From Symbiodinium natans (Eukaryota; Sar; Dinophyceae; Suessiales; Symbiodiniaceae), in assembly GCA_905221605.1 (NCBI GenBank), contig CAJNDS010002686.1, forward strand, positions 79,757-143,756: DNA of 64,000 bases, given 5' to 3'. Numbering within the stretch: the first letter of the stretch is position 1; each line of letters starts with the position of its first letter. Below the pieces are notes generated by a model, which worked only from the letters and a program-made list of their open reading frames with translations, was not told the origin of the DNA and did not search any database. Positions 33,871 through 45,449 of the stretch are shown piece after piece. A program made the position numbers and the translations under genes.

Positions 33871-33993
33871 CTTGTTCTAGACTTTGTGCATCAGTCCAGC
33901 TTTCTGGCAACGCTTTGTTGACGGAACGCATGGCGATGGCGATGGATTCGCACCAGATCCCCAAACATTTGACATCCACAGCCCCCACAAAAC
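33871..33993 (-). CDS. Exon with telomeric acceptor and GTGAGC donor
   Basis: Starts after TTTAG at 33994-33998 and ends CAAG|GTGAGC. The 40 open codons read FVGAVDVKCLGIWCESIAIA, then MRSVNKALPESWTDAQSLEQ. This is one of the cleanest exons in the window. A second frame also reaches a stop at 33891 (LVRIHRHRHAFRQQSV) but lacks the good donor. Family unknown. Confidence 0.5.
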
Positions 33994-34106
33994 CTAAACC
34001 CTAAACACCAAACCCCAAACCCTAAACCTAGTGCAAGGGCTGTATATCGGCTTCCCTCCTCTGTGCAGAGTCCCGAGGGGGAGGACCTTCCCACGGGCTG
34101 CGCCAG

Positions 34107-34107
<1 letters not shown>

Positions 34108-34178
<71 letters not shown>
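34108..34178 (+). repeat. C homopolymer, about 70 nt
   Basis: Uninterrupted C run. The poly-Gly frame across it on the minus strand is not a protein. Confidence 0.95.
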
Positions 34179-34181
<3 letters not shown>

Positions 34182-34930
34182 CTCCAAAGGGAACTAGACT
34201 TTAGCCTTCAGGTAAGTTTGAAAACCCTAAACCCTAAACTCTAAACGAAGGGCAGCTCTACAGTTCGCACCCCCGCAAGATATCTCCTTGCCTGGACTTC
34301 GACCGCGATGGAGTCCTGGCGGCAAGGATTGCAAGATGTTTCAGAAAAGTTTAGGGTTTAGGGTTGAGGGTTTAGGGTTTCGGGTTTAGGGCTACTTTTT
34401 GCTTAAGAACCCCAACAGAATAAAAACTATAATCCTTATATTACACTTAATAAGGAAGAGTTTTTTTTGGGGGGTTCTTGAGCAATTCGTAGGTTCTACT
34501 TTGGGGTTTCGGGCTCTCAGGATGTGTAGGGCCCTTGCGTTTGGGGTTTAGGGTTTGGGGTTTGGGGTTTAGGGTTAAGGGTTAAGGATTTAGGGCCGTA
34601 TAGACCTTAGGGTTTAGGGGTTCTTACCCCTCCAACAAAATCGTTTCTTGTGGCCACATACTGTAGGGACGGAAAGAGCTAAGACTAAAGAACTACTCCA
34701 CACGGTAAACACAGGGGGACTGGTAATTGCTCAGGTTTTACTACTTTGCCACGAAACTATTTACCACGACGCCTATCATCTATCTAGAAACGCATTGTTG
34801 GCTTCCAACCTGCAGAACTCTATCCTTTGCGGGGCCGCATACCCTAGAATGGGTTTAGGTTTAGGCTTTAGGACGTAGTGCTTAGGGGGCCCTAGAACCC
34901 TAAGCCCCAAGTCCTCATACTATGCTTCAC

Positions 34931-35040
34931 GCATCTGCAGCGGTGCAGGAAGATGCGACACGCCTCTTGGTGCCAGGAGGACGCTTGCCCTGGAGGCGGA
35001 TCTCTTCCGCCTGGCCCGAAGTGTTTTCGGAATGCAGGCG
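34931..35040 (-). CDS. Exon of a charged protein
   Basis: Acceptor TTGGCTTTGCAG and donor GATGC|GTGAAG. Reads RLHSENTSGQAEEIRLQGKR, then PPGTKRRVASSCTAADA. Phase 0 to 2. It probably belongs with the coiled-coil exons at 35635 and 37014, since all are on the minus strand and similar in style. Confidence 0.5.
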
Positions 35041-35171
35041 CTGCAAAGCCAAAACACTTTAATCTCTAAGGCTCTTCGGCTGCATAGGACTTAGGGTTTC
35101 GGGGGCTCGGGGTTCTCCGCTGCAGGACGCAAGGCCGAAAAAGTAGGCGGAAAGGAAAGGGCCTAACTCGG

Positions 35172-35272
35172 GATGCTCCCCCTTATTCGAAGAGTCCTTC
35201 ATAGGGAATACAGTAGGGGCTAGTATAGTCCCGATTAAGGACTCTTGGTATAAGGGGGAACATCCCAAGGCC
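35172..35272. mobile_element. Family 1 element with 6-bp flanking repeat
   Basis: Ends CTCGGGATGCTCCCCCTTAT / ATAAGGGGGAACATCCCAAG. GCCTAA precedes and follows it, which fits a target duplication. It lies between the exon at 34931-35040 and the coiled-coil exon at 35635. Confidence 0.7.
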
Positions 35273-35634
35273 TAACCTCCAGTTGGGTTGTTTTGAATCA
35301 GCAACTGCATGGGCCCCAACCCACCCGGCGGAACCTTGGCTTTGGGGCCTTGCGAGGGTTCAGGGCTTAGCGCTTCGGGCTTCGGGTTTAGGGCTTGATG
35401 TGTGGTGGCCTTTGCGCTTGGGGCCCGAAACCCAAAAAAGCGAAGCCTGCATCAATAAACACGCTACTGGTCAGTCTCTTTCCCTGAGTAAGGTTTGGGG
35501 ATGATTGAAAATGAGCTGATGGGGCATGTGTCAACCAGCGGTGACATTTAGCCCAAATTTGGCCGACCAAAATTTTAAGAAAAACATTGCGCGCTTTGCC
35601 AGGCATGACCAGAAAGTGCCCCCCTCTTGTAAAC

Positions 35635-35696
35635 CTCTGCCGGAGGTCCTTGCGAGCTTCCTCCTCTTTTCGCGCCCTCTCCTCTTCACGTCGGGC
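35635..35696 (-). CDS. Coiled-coil exon
   Basis: Acceptor CTCCTCCTGACACAG and donor CAGAG|GTTTAC. Reads ARREEERARKEEEARKDLRQ, a highly charged helix typical of coiled coils. Confidence 0.55.
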
Positions 35697-37013
35697 CTGT
35701 GTCAGGAGGAGGGCTTGGGGTTGGGGTCTGGGTTTAGCATTTGGGGTTTAGGGTTCGGGTTTAGAGTTAGGGTTTAGGGTTCGGGGTTTAGGGTCTAGGG
35801 TCTAGGGTTCAGGGTTGAGGGTTTGGGGTTTAGGTCGGGTGTCCCATGGGCTAAGACTGTAAGGTACCCTTGCATTCAGCAAATATAACCCAGTGGAAAC
35901 ACCGCTCCTAGGTAGGACTAGGGGGTACCCTTAAACAGGAAACCCTTCTCAACCCTCTTCTGGCTCTCTTAAACCCCAGGGGGGCCCCCTTATTGTATCT
36001 CCTGTACACGGAAAAACCCCCCCGAAAGACCCTAAACCCTAACCCCGGGCCCCTCTGCACCTGAGACCTGCCTTTGGGCAAGAGGAAGGGTGGTTTAGGG
36101 TTTAGGGTTTAGGAAGGTAAGATATGGGGGTTGCCCCAACAACAGGGTTCCCCTCATATATAACCCTGATCATATTTCTGGGAACCTCCCAAAAAGGATG
36201 CACCCATTTTCGGAAATCCCCCCCCCCCCCCCCCCCCTCATGTTGGGCGGCGCGCTGGCGACTGCACAGCACATGCGCGCTGAGTGGAAGGATCTGGGGT
36301 TTAGGGCGTAGCTTTAGGGTTTAGGTTTAGGGCTGCTCATTTGCAGCTCTCTCTGTGATCTCTCTGAGAGGGTACACCCACCGTCTCTCGAGAAGGAATT
36401 ACCAGCAAACCTTCATTCAAAATACCTAAACCCTAAACCCTAAACCCTAAACCCTAAAGCCCACACTCCTGTCTGGTCCTCCTCCACAAAAACTCTCGGA
36501 AGAGATGGCGACATGGGACTAGGACCCTAAACCCTAACCCTGAACTCAGGGCCTAGGCCGCCCCCCTACGTTGGGGGGCGGTGCGTCAGCCCTTCTCCCA
36601 AAAATGATCCCTGCCCCTGTGCTCTCCTGAAACCCCCCCTCTCAGCCTTGGGGCCTTTCCTGGGACCCCCTCCTGGGACCCTGCTGGGACCCCCTAGGCC
36701 CCTCCCAGGGAACGTCCCAAAACGGAAGAAGCGTTTGGAAGTGGACTGTTGCCTTGAGTTTGGGCCTAAACCCTAAAAGGCATAGGTTTGGGTTGGCTTT
36801 GCCGCCTCGGACGGCGTGGGGTGGGAGAAGTGTTAGATGGCCTTCCACGATCGGGCCAAAGCTGCGCTTCGCGCCTCGCGAAGCTTTCGAGCTGGTTCCA
36901 AAGCCTAACTAGCCTTCACAGCATCTACGCCCTATCACAGCAAACCCTAAACCCTAAACCCTAAACCCCCCCCCCCTCCCCCAGTAGCAACCTCTCAAGG
37001 CTGAGCAACGCAC

Positions 37014-37067
37014 CTGAACGGCTTCCTCTTTCTTTTTCAGCTCGGCTTCGGCTGCCTCCTTGTCCAC
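37014..37067 (-). CDS. Coiled-coil exon
   Basis: Acceptor GAAGCTCCAG and donor CAG|GTGCGT. Reads VDKEAAEAELKKKEEAVQ. A heptamer block begins 20-30 bases upstream of the acceptor. Likely the same gene as 35635-35696. Confidence 0.55.
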
Positions 37068-37094
37068 CTGGAGCTTCAAAGGGCCAACCGGGGG

Positions 37095-37263
37095 GTTTAG
37101 GGTTTAGGGTTTAGGGTTTAGGGTTTAGGGTTTAGGGTTTAGGGTTTAGGGTTTAGGGTTGAGGGTTTAGGGTTTAGGGCCTGGTTTAGGGTTTAGGGTT
37201 TAGGGTTTAGGGTTTAGGGTTTAGGGTTTAGGGTTTAGGGTTTAGGGTTTAGGGTTTAGGGTT
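37095..37263 (+). repeat. TTTAGGG array, two runs
   Basis: About 23 units broken by GAGGG and CCTGG variants. It lies just upstream (in transcription order) of the coiled-coil exon 37014-37067. Confidence 0.95.
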
Positions 37264-39927
37264 GGGGCTTTTGGGGGTTAGGGTGTTTTGGGCGTTTGAA
37301 TTTGAAGGACTACATGACATCTGAACTTCAAGGGAGAGGGGCAACTAGGGTTCACGTAGCCCTCCTGTGAGGGTGCTCGGAAGCTCTGGGGTGTGTGGGG
37401 TTGGGGTTTGCAGGTCGCACGATACAGACTTGTAGTGCACGAGTGAGACAGCAGAGAAAGGCATCAAGCAACAAAGCAGTCGATTGAGAGCAAACAAGTG
37501 AATCAACGACAGAACAGTAACCCTAAACCCTAAACCCTAAACCCTAAACCCTAAACCCTAAACCCTAGACCCTAAAGAGCCAAGGAATCACGAACATCCC
37601 GAGACTGCCTGGCGTGAGGCAAGCTGCTTTTGTAGATCCGTGGCCCACCTGCATGAACATCATGGGTTTAGGGTTTAGGGCTTATATAGGGTTTAGGGTT
37701 TAGGGTATAGTCATCATCATGATCATGTGGCTCTCGGAGGCGCAGGTGTGCGATAGGGAGACAGGGATGTGTGGTCAGTTCTCTACATTAGGGTCCTGTT
37801 TCGGGTGCCCGAAAAAAGCTGGGGCCGCCTGAGCATAGTAAACCTTACACCCTAAACCCGAAACCCTAAACCCTGAACCTCATTTTACGGGTGGTAGGGT
37901 GCAATGACAGAATCTGCAAGCCATCCCCATCAACTCTTACACCTTCCACCCAGGACGGTGCGCCAGAATGTCGGAGTTAGGGCGGCCCGACGCTTGGCCG
38001 CAAATACTATAGGCAAAAGGAGCCTCAATAATTTGAATAGGGTTTTGGCAGATATTGTAGTATATTGTCTAGGGGCAATAAGGGCATACTATTAGTAATT
38101 ATTCCGACCCCTATATTCGGTTGCCGCTGCGGGAGGTCGAACGAAAGAGCGCTTGGGTCTAGGGCTTGGGGGTTAGCGCTCTGGATCTTTGAACAAGATG
38201 GGTACACGGGCCGACACGGAACCACACCCAACTTGCTCAACACTCAACGCTTGCTTCCTAGTAGTTAGGGAATTAGGACCCTAGACCCTAAACCCTAAAC
38301 CCTGGATGCCGAGTTCCCTTCTGCCCTCCACAGAACAAGGTCACAGAACTTTAGGGTTTAGGGTCTTTGAATGGTCTCTTGGACAGTAGCTTAGTAGCCC
38401 AGGAACCATATTACAATACGCCCTTTTGGGTTGGATACTTTGCAAGGGAACCCAGTGAACCCAGAACCGCAAAATGTGTAAAGGGTACCACTGGGCTACC
38501 AAGCTAGACACTTGGCTGCACTTAGGAGGGTAGCTGTAAATTAAATTTCTAGCTGCCTTACTAGGAAACCCAATAAACCCAAAAAGGCTAAGGACCTAGA
38601 GTCACAGTAAAGCACCGCAAAGGACAAGCAAGAAACATGGTGAGAGGTCTCATAATTCTGAAGGCCAACGGTGACTTCTGAGGGCGGGGCTTAAAGAGAA
38701 CAGACTCGCCCCTAGTTCTGAATGAAACTCACTCCTAAACAGACGGTGGGTTGAAGGCAAGTTTGAGCATCAATACCCTAAACCCTAAACCCTAAACCCT
38801 AAAAACCCTAAACCCCTAAACCACGCTTTGTTATTCTGGGCCCGCGGCTTGTCAAGCTCTTCCTAGGCAGTCCGGTTCACATGTTCACATGGGACATAAA
38901 GAATCCATTCGCCTAAGAGTGAGCCTGAGGGTGGAGGGGGGAAAGGGGGAGGGGGTGGGGAAGAACCCTAAATCGCCCTAAACCCCTAAACCTTAAACCC
39001 CAAACCCTAAACCCTAAATCGCCTCGCCGCTGGACGTCACTGCGAGCGCAAAGTTAAGCCAGTTAAGCCGTTCCTCGGCCCTTCGTAGGGAACTCGATAG
39101 ACCCCCTGTAAAGCCCAAGGGGCCCATACTTCAGAACCCTGTCAAGCATAAGAGACCATGTAACCGCCCTGGGCTTCCGGGCGGGTGCTTCGGGTGTAGT
39201 TTAGTTTGTGGGGTTTAGGGGTTAAGGTTTGGGGTAGGGTACTCTGGGTCCAGCTTGCCAGGGGCCTCGAAACAACACGCTAGTTACATGGACAGACAAC
39301 AAGCTGCAAAAATCCGCGTGATCAGACAGAGCCTTGGCCCTTGGTGTTGTGTGTTGGAGGCAACCCCAAACAAAGGACTTGCGTTGGCAAGAAGAAGCCC
39401 CATCTTCTTGCAACCATCGAGTTGTGTATTCCTTGTGCTGTAGTTTACCCGCAACCCAAACCCGACAAGGTCGGGCGATATACTCCCCACACCTCAATTG
39501 CGGGGTAGAACCCCCCCCCCCCCCCGCCGTTCCCCAGTGGAAGGGGTTTAACAGACAAAAGACAAATAGCTGACGAAGTCCAGAGAATCTGGGGCTGATC
39601 GAAATCATTATGGTCCACTGTGTTTGGAGCCCTCCCCACCCCCCCTCCCATGTATGCACATGAAAGTTTCCGAAGATTCGGGGTATGCGGGATGTAAATA
39701 TCGAGCCCTCGCTACCGCAAACGCTTGAAAAAACAGGGCGGTCTCAGTGCCAGGCCTCTCGCTCCTCGGTCAGCGAGGCCCTGCTAGATGTGGCGAGGAG
39801 TATTTGAGCCACAGGGGTTTGGGCCAAAGGCCAGGTAAGGCTTAGGGAAAACCTTACAGCTTATAAGGTAGGTAGCTGAGAATTAGGTACTTATACAGAG
39901 GTTAGTGTTAGTTATTTCTTCCGGGTA

Positions 39928-40418
39928 CTACTTGCTAGGGTTTAATGGGGCAGAAAACGGCGCCGGGCCTAAGGAAGGCTTGTCTGTTTCAAAGTCCTTC
40001 GCGTGCTTCTGTGCATTCTGTGCGGCGCAGGTACTTGGCTGTGGTTGATCGACCATGGTGCTGAGTATACCCTTCAACCCCAAATGGCATTGTGGCTGCC
40101 ACCTGCAAGACTCACAGGCCCAGAAAAGGCCAGCCCTAGCCCGCAATCCACAGCAGCCCGGAAGCCCGAAAACTCTGAAACCTCCACCCCCAAAAGTATC
40201 TCTTCAGCAGCTTGCCAGAATCCTCTCATTACCCCCCAAACCCAAAACCCAAAACCCAAATCCCTAAACCCTAAACACGAAGCCCTAATCCCTAAACCCC
40301 AAACCCTAAACCCTAAACCCCCAACCCCCGAACCCTGAAAGCATAACAATTTCATCTCCGGATGAGTCTGAGCCGGGAGCTTGACGGCCTTCCGGAGTTC
40401 ATCGTCCTCCTGCCCCAT
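39928..40418 (-). CDS. Two or three exons, unknown protein
   Basis: About 40339-40418 reads MGQEDDELRKAVKLPAQTHP then EMKLLC, either a start or an internal Met. About 40075-40195 reads SEFSGFRAAVDCGLGLAFSG. About 39935-40046 reads STCAAQNAQKHAKDFETDKP then SLGPAPFSAPLN. Junctions are not solved. Confidence 0.4.
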
Positions 40419-40921
40419 TGTTCGGGTTTAGGGTTTAGGGTTTAGGGTTTAGGGTTTAGGGTTTAGGGTTTAGGGTTTAGGGTTTAGGGTTTAGAGTTTA
40501 GGGTTTAGGGTTTAGGGTTTAGGGTTTAGGGTTTAGGGCTTAGGGCTTAGGGCTTAGGGTTTGGGGTTTAGGGTCGATGTCTTGGTCCCTTGTGCTCAGG
40601 GAACTCTTTACAGGTTGTTGGAGACATGGTAAATGCAATGTACCTGTTTCCGAAAGGCTGGGCTGTACTCTGCTGCCTTGTAGGGCTCTCTGAACCCTAA
40701 ACCCTAGCCCTAAACCCTAAACCCTAAACCCTAAACCCTACACCCTAAATCCAAAACCCCGCGGGTACACGCAAGAAGAGGACTGACCACAGGGCAACAA
40801 TTCACAAACTGCACGGAAGCTCGTGGCTTTGTCTTGGGGGATTGGGGGTTTAGGCTAAGGGTGTAGGGTTTGGGGTCCTGAGTACTAAACACCCAAAACC
40901 CCAAACTCTAAACCCCTTCTT

Positions 40922-41040
40922 GGAGGTTCAGGGTACTTACAACCCCAATTATAACTGTACTTAGAAGCCTCCTAAGTCCCCTAAGCAGGTTATAAGTAGC
41001 TTTATAATTGTGGTTCTAAGTACCCATGAACCTCCAAGTT
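40922..41040. mobile_element. Family 3 inverted-repeat element
   Basis: Ends CTTGGAGGTTCAGGGTACTT / AAGTACCCATGAACCTCCAAG; both ends include a GTACTT/AAGTAC splice-like pair. Other copies: 16548-16663, 29748-29858, 50290-50430 and 63234-63410, the last two with CCCTAAA blocks inside. Confidence 0.7.
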
Positions 41041-41563
41041 TGGGGAAGCATGGGGTTCGGGTAACTGGGTTTACGGCCAAAAGGGCTACCCCTAAACCTT
41101 AAACCCAAAACGCCGAATCCCGAAACTACTACCCTAGATTAGGAACAGCCTTCCCCTCGGGATTTAAGGCTTAGGGCTTCGGGTTCAGGGTTAGTCTAAA
41201 CCCCCAACTCCCCCAAACCCTAAACCCCCCAAATCCCGCAACCCCCCGCACCTTAGCCTGAAACCTCGAGGCCCCTGAACCCTTAAAACCCTAAACCCTA
41301 AACCCTAAACCCCGCATCACTCCTAAACCCCAACCCCACCCCCCTAGATCTTCAACTTCTCAACCTAAAACGCCCATACATCCTGTTCAGATATAAACCC
41401 CCAAACCCGAAACCCCAAACCGTAAACCGTAAACCGTAAGCCGTAAACCCTAAACCGTAAACCGTAAACCCTAAACCCTAAACCCTCAATCCTAAACCCT
41501 AAACCCTAAACCCGACCTAAACACCAAACCCTTAACCCTTAACCCTAAACCTTCTGGAAGCCC

Positions 41564-41650
41564 TTAAGCCGCCTTCATGAGCTTCTCGACGTCTCCGCTG
41601 TTCTTCTCCGCCCCAGCTGCGAAGAGGCGAGCGACCTCGACTTGTTGATG
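41564..41650 (-). CDS. C-terminal exon
   Basis: Reads VEVARLFAAGAEKNSGDVEK then LMKAA and a TAA stop at 41564-41566. GAEKNSGDVEKLMKAA is helical and could end a repeat protein. Only the stop side is fixed; an acceptor just left of the Val codon is likely. Confidence 0.48.
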   Translation of the reverse strand, partial: HQQVEVARLFAAGAEKNSGDVEKLMKAA

Positions 41651-42175
41651 AATGCTGCCTTTCTTCCCTAAACCCCTACCGTGATACCCCAAAAAGCTGG
41701 AACATCCTTATCCTCGTACCGCAAAAGGTAAAATAAGGGAATCCCAGCTCTAATCATCCTGAAAACATGTTCCAACTTTCTGGAGTTTACTGTAAACCCT
41801 TTTGGGGGTTTGTCTAGGGCGTAGGCTTTAGGGTGTTCGGGTCTAGGGCTTTAACTCAGACTGAGGGCCTAAGTTTAGGATTTTGGACTTAGGGTTTAGG
41901 GTTTAGGGTTTAGGGTTTAGGGTTTAGGGTTTAGGGTTTAGGGTTTAGGGTTTAGGGTTTAGGGTGAACCCTAAATCTTAAACCTCTACATCATACATAC
42001 GAAAAAATGTGAATGCACCATGGGGCAAGGTCAAAAAATGACTTGGCAAGCTCATGAAAACCTTGATTCCAAGGGTAATCCCTAAACCCTAAACCCTAAA
42101 CCCTAAACCCTAAACCCTAAACCCTAAAGCTTAAGGTTCAGGGCCGAAGGCCCATGTCCGAGTGCTGAGGATTTG

Positions 42176-42290
42176 GGCTTTAGGCTTTAGGCTTTAGGCT
42201 TTAGGCTTTAGGCTTTAGGCTTTAGGCTTTAGGCTTTAGGCTTTAGGCTTTAGGCTGTAGGCTTTAGGCCTTAGGCTTTAGGGTTTAGGA
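42176..42290 (+). repeat. Variant array, TTTAGGC heptamers
   Basis: About 14 TTTAGGC units in a row, then TTTAGGG. The last base of the unit is changed in nearly all copies. Confidence 0.9.
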
Positions 42291-42299
42291 ATTTTTGGT

Positions 42300-44210
42300 T
42301 TAGGCTTGGGGTTTGGGTTGTGTGTGCAACTTTTTGCTAGATCTTCCTGGTATGGGATTCTTGGGTGGATAGTTTTCGGGCGCCTGAAAAGCTGCTAAAC
42401 TAGTGAATGCTTGGACTGAGATGAGGAACCCTAAGCCCTAAACCCTAAACCCTAAATCCTAAACCCTAAATCCTAAACTCTAAACCCTAAACCCCAGCCG
42501 AAAATGCCGGAGGTGAGAGGCGACGTAAACGTTTAGGGTTTAGGGTTTAGGCTTAGGCTTAGGGGGCCCCAGGTTCCCCTTGTTTGGAGTCTTTTAGGGT
42601 TTAGGGTTTAGGGTTTAGGGTTTAGGGTTTAGGGTTGAGGGCTCCGCCTTCATACAACCCCAGAAAAAGAAAGCATCAATCCCTTAGCCTAAGCCCTATG
42701 ATTTATGTAGGGTTTAGGGTTTAGGGTTTAGGGTTTAGGGTTTAGGGTTTAGGGTTTAGGGTTTAGGGTTTAGGGCTTAAGGCTTAAGGCTTAGGGCTTA
42801 GGGGCCCATAAACCCTAAAGCCACGAAGATTGCGCAGCGGGGGCATGCTTGGCTCCTGGCAATTGCCCTCAGCTTTCCTGATGCAGGGTTTGGTTTAGGG
42901 TTTAGGGTTCCTAAACCCTAAACCCAAAAAACTTTAAAGTTTTAAATCTAAACCCTGAACCCTAAACCCTGATGCCGTCAGGATGGGTCCACACGCCGTC
43001 CACAGATTAGGGATCCGAAGATTCGGCCGGGCCCCTAATTTGGGTCCCTTGCCATATAACACCAAGGGCCCCTGGTTCAACCATGTTCAACCTAAGACAG
43101 ATGCACCGTGTCTGCAGTTTAACCTCAGGATTTGAGGGTTTTAGGTTCGGGGTCTTACTATGAGCGACGGTCAAAACTCTATGTGTCGGGCCTAGGTCGC
43201 TCAATAGGGCTCCTCCAACTCGCTCAGACTCCGGCTAGGCAGATCAATTCACAGGCGTGCATAGGGCCTCGCTTTTCGGTCTTCCCCCGTCGCGTTACAG
43301 GGTTTTTGTTACGGGATAAAGGGGGCGTCGCTTTTCGGTGTTACTCCTTGCTTTAGAGGGGGCTTTGGGGCCTAAACCCCAAACCCTAAACAGGGTTTTG
43401 ACCCTTGCCCTTGTGGCTTTAAGTACGCGGTGGACCTCTGCCACAGGCCGGGTTTAGGTTTTAAGGTTCTACTGAGATACGCCGCCCCTAAGAAAGTACC
43501 TGAAAGTACACTACGTTGGAACCCTCTTCTGTAAACCCCCAAGCCCAAAACAAGGCCTTTCCGCGAAGTGATCTCTTCTTGGCTTGGCCATGGGAAGGAT
43601 CTGAGTACCTGCATGCCCCTAAACTGCCCCCCCTAACTCTGCAGTTTTGGGGGATACGGCGAGGCAAGGTCATGTTCTTCGACCTCAGACCCCCCTAAAC
43701 CCTTCAGCGGGCTAGTGTGTAGGTTTCAGGGTTTGGGTTTAAGGTAACTTGCATTAGCACCTTCTGAGCTGTATGCAGACGTGGAAAGACAGTGCCCCTT
43801 TTTTCCGGTGCGGCTCTGTTTAAAAGATTGAGGTCCTCAATCGAGAATGCTACACACGGCAACTTCTCCTAAGGTCGAACCCCCTTTCCAGTTCTCTTGA
43901 TAGTAACCCTATTCCAAACCCTAAACCCTAAACCCTAAACCCTACACCCTAGACCCTAAACCCTAGTATAACCCCATACGGTCTCTCTCTCTCTCTCTCT
44001 CCCAAGAACCGTATTCCAAGGTCTGCGCTGGGGGGGAGCTCTTCTGTTAGAAGAAGAAGCAGACGAAGTGGTGGGCGAGGTGCCATACGCTGGGGTAGCG
44101 AAAGCACATCCTGCACATCATGCTATGCACAAGCACGGCCTCTTGTGAAGCTTGTGTTTGCCGTGCGGGAATCAAGCACATTATAAATCTTCTCCTCGGA
44201 AAAATCCTTA
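42300..44210. other. No supported gene; repeats and unique islands
   Basis: CCCTAAA blocks (42425-42495, 42715-42775, 43918-43965), a short CT run (43982-44001) and unique islands of 60-150 bp in which I see no reliable exon. Confidence 0.6.
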
Positions 44211-44215
44211 AAAGC

Positions 44216-45381
44216 TCAGTCTGCATCTGTACATATACCAACCAGGAAGAAAGGCTGGTGCGAAGTTGCTGCGGATGAATTCTTGCTGTGGCGGAGGCTC
44301 TTGCGGCCGCGGCGGAGAGATTTCAGGTACTGGTCCTCCCATGTGATCCGAGCGACCTTCTCCAGCTGAATCTGTTGCTTTTGAGAATGTGAGTTGGCAA
44401 GGAGGGTCTTCCCTAGGCCTTCCAGGCCTTTGGAGAACTCGGTGTGCTCCGTGCGGGGATAGAGCCAGATCAAGAAGAGCTGTAACATGGCCAGAAACAA
44501 ACCACACACATTCGGAAAGATGAGCGGAATGCTTCGCTCGATGACCCCGACACAAAGCCACAGGAAGCTGCAGGAAAGTGCGAGAAAACACTGCGCAGCT
44601 GGGAGTGGCCTGGAGCACCTCCCAACCACCACGCGGCTCAGCACCGCCAGGGGGGCTCCATAGCTCAGGATGCTCACCACCATGGCCATATATCCTGAGT
44701 TGGCTAATTTAGAACCTGCCGACAAAACCCACTATTCCCAAGAACGATCCCTCTTAAACCCCCCCCAATGAACGAAAAGGAACGGCAGATCCCAAATAAA
44801 CCGAGTATCCAACCTGCTGGACATGTGAGGACGAGGATGCCGCGTAGACCAGGGCCAGGAAGATTGCCGCAAAGGACAGGAGGGTCCTGGTCAGCGTGGC
44901 TCTGCCCCACGTCCTTGCTGGCTCGTCTAGGAACTCGAGAACTACCCACACACCCCCTTTAAGGGACAAGCCTAGAACCCTATACCCTAAGCCCTAAACC
45001 CTAGATATCTTAGATGCCCCAGGGCAATCAATTAAAAGACTCTACAGGGAACCCCTCTTCTCAAACGCCTTACTAAGAGATAGCAGGCATCTGCTCGCGG
45101 CGATGGCGTGCATAGAACCAGCAAATGGACAAGGAGTAGCAGCATGCCGCGAGCCCGATCGTGTTGCTCAGCACCAAGGGAGGAAGCGGGAAAAAGATCG
45201 CGTACCAGAGCCACAGGGCGGAGTTCACGAGCATGAGGAGCAAGTTCATGGGGCACACGTCCCTCAGAGTTTCGCCTTTGGAGCGCTGCAGCCTCTGCAC
45301 CTCCAGAAGTGGGGAGAGGAGAAAGCAGAGAGTTGCCACTGCGGCTGCATACGCAAGGTAGGGACTCAGATCCTTCAGCAT
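44216..45381 (-). CDS. SWEET/MtN3-family sugar transporter
   Basis: Three exons. Exon 1 (about 45074-45381) has ATG at 45381 and three helices: LAYAAAVATLCFLLSPL, NLLLMLVNSALWLWYAIFF and LSNTIGLAACCYSLSICWFY. Exon 2 (within 44800-44940) holds the linker helix LLSFAAIFLALVYAAS. Exon 3 (44216 to about 44720) holds the second triple-helix bundle: YMAMVVSILSYGAPLAVLSR, FLALSCSFLWLCVGV and FPNVCGLFLAMLQLFLIWLY, then a basic tail and TGA. The 3+1+3 layout, the paired (L)SPL/GAPL, LW and P/N motifs and the length (about 310 aa) fit the SWEET family of bidirectional sugar carriers. GT donors do not keep the frame at either junction (the GTAAGG after exon 1 would make a stop), while GA/GC donors do, e.g. 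G|GATACT after exon 2. Confidence 0.75.
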
Positions 45382-45449
45382 CCTTATGTGCTGCTTCTTG
45401 CCCCCCGGGCTTCCAGAAAATCACGCGAACTTGGGCCGTAGGGGCACGG

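Noticed and set aside
33891-34187. Poly-Gly frame
   Set aside because: Translation of a 70-nt C homopolymer; the real exon candidate is 33871-33993 in another frame.
39222-39659. 145-codon minus frame
   Set aside because: Crosses a C run and has no splice or domain support; composition looks random.
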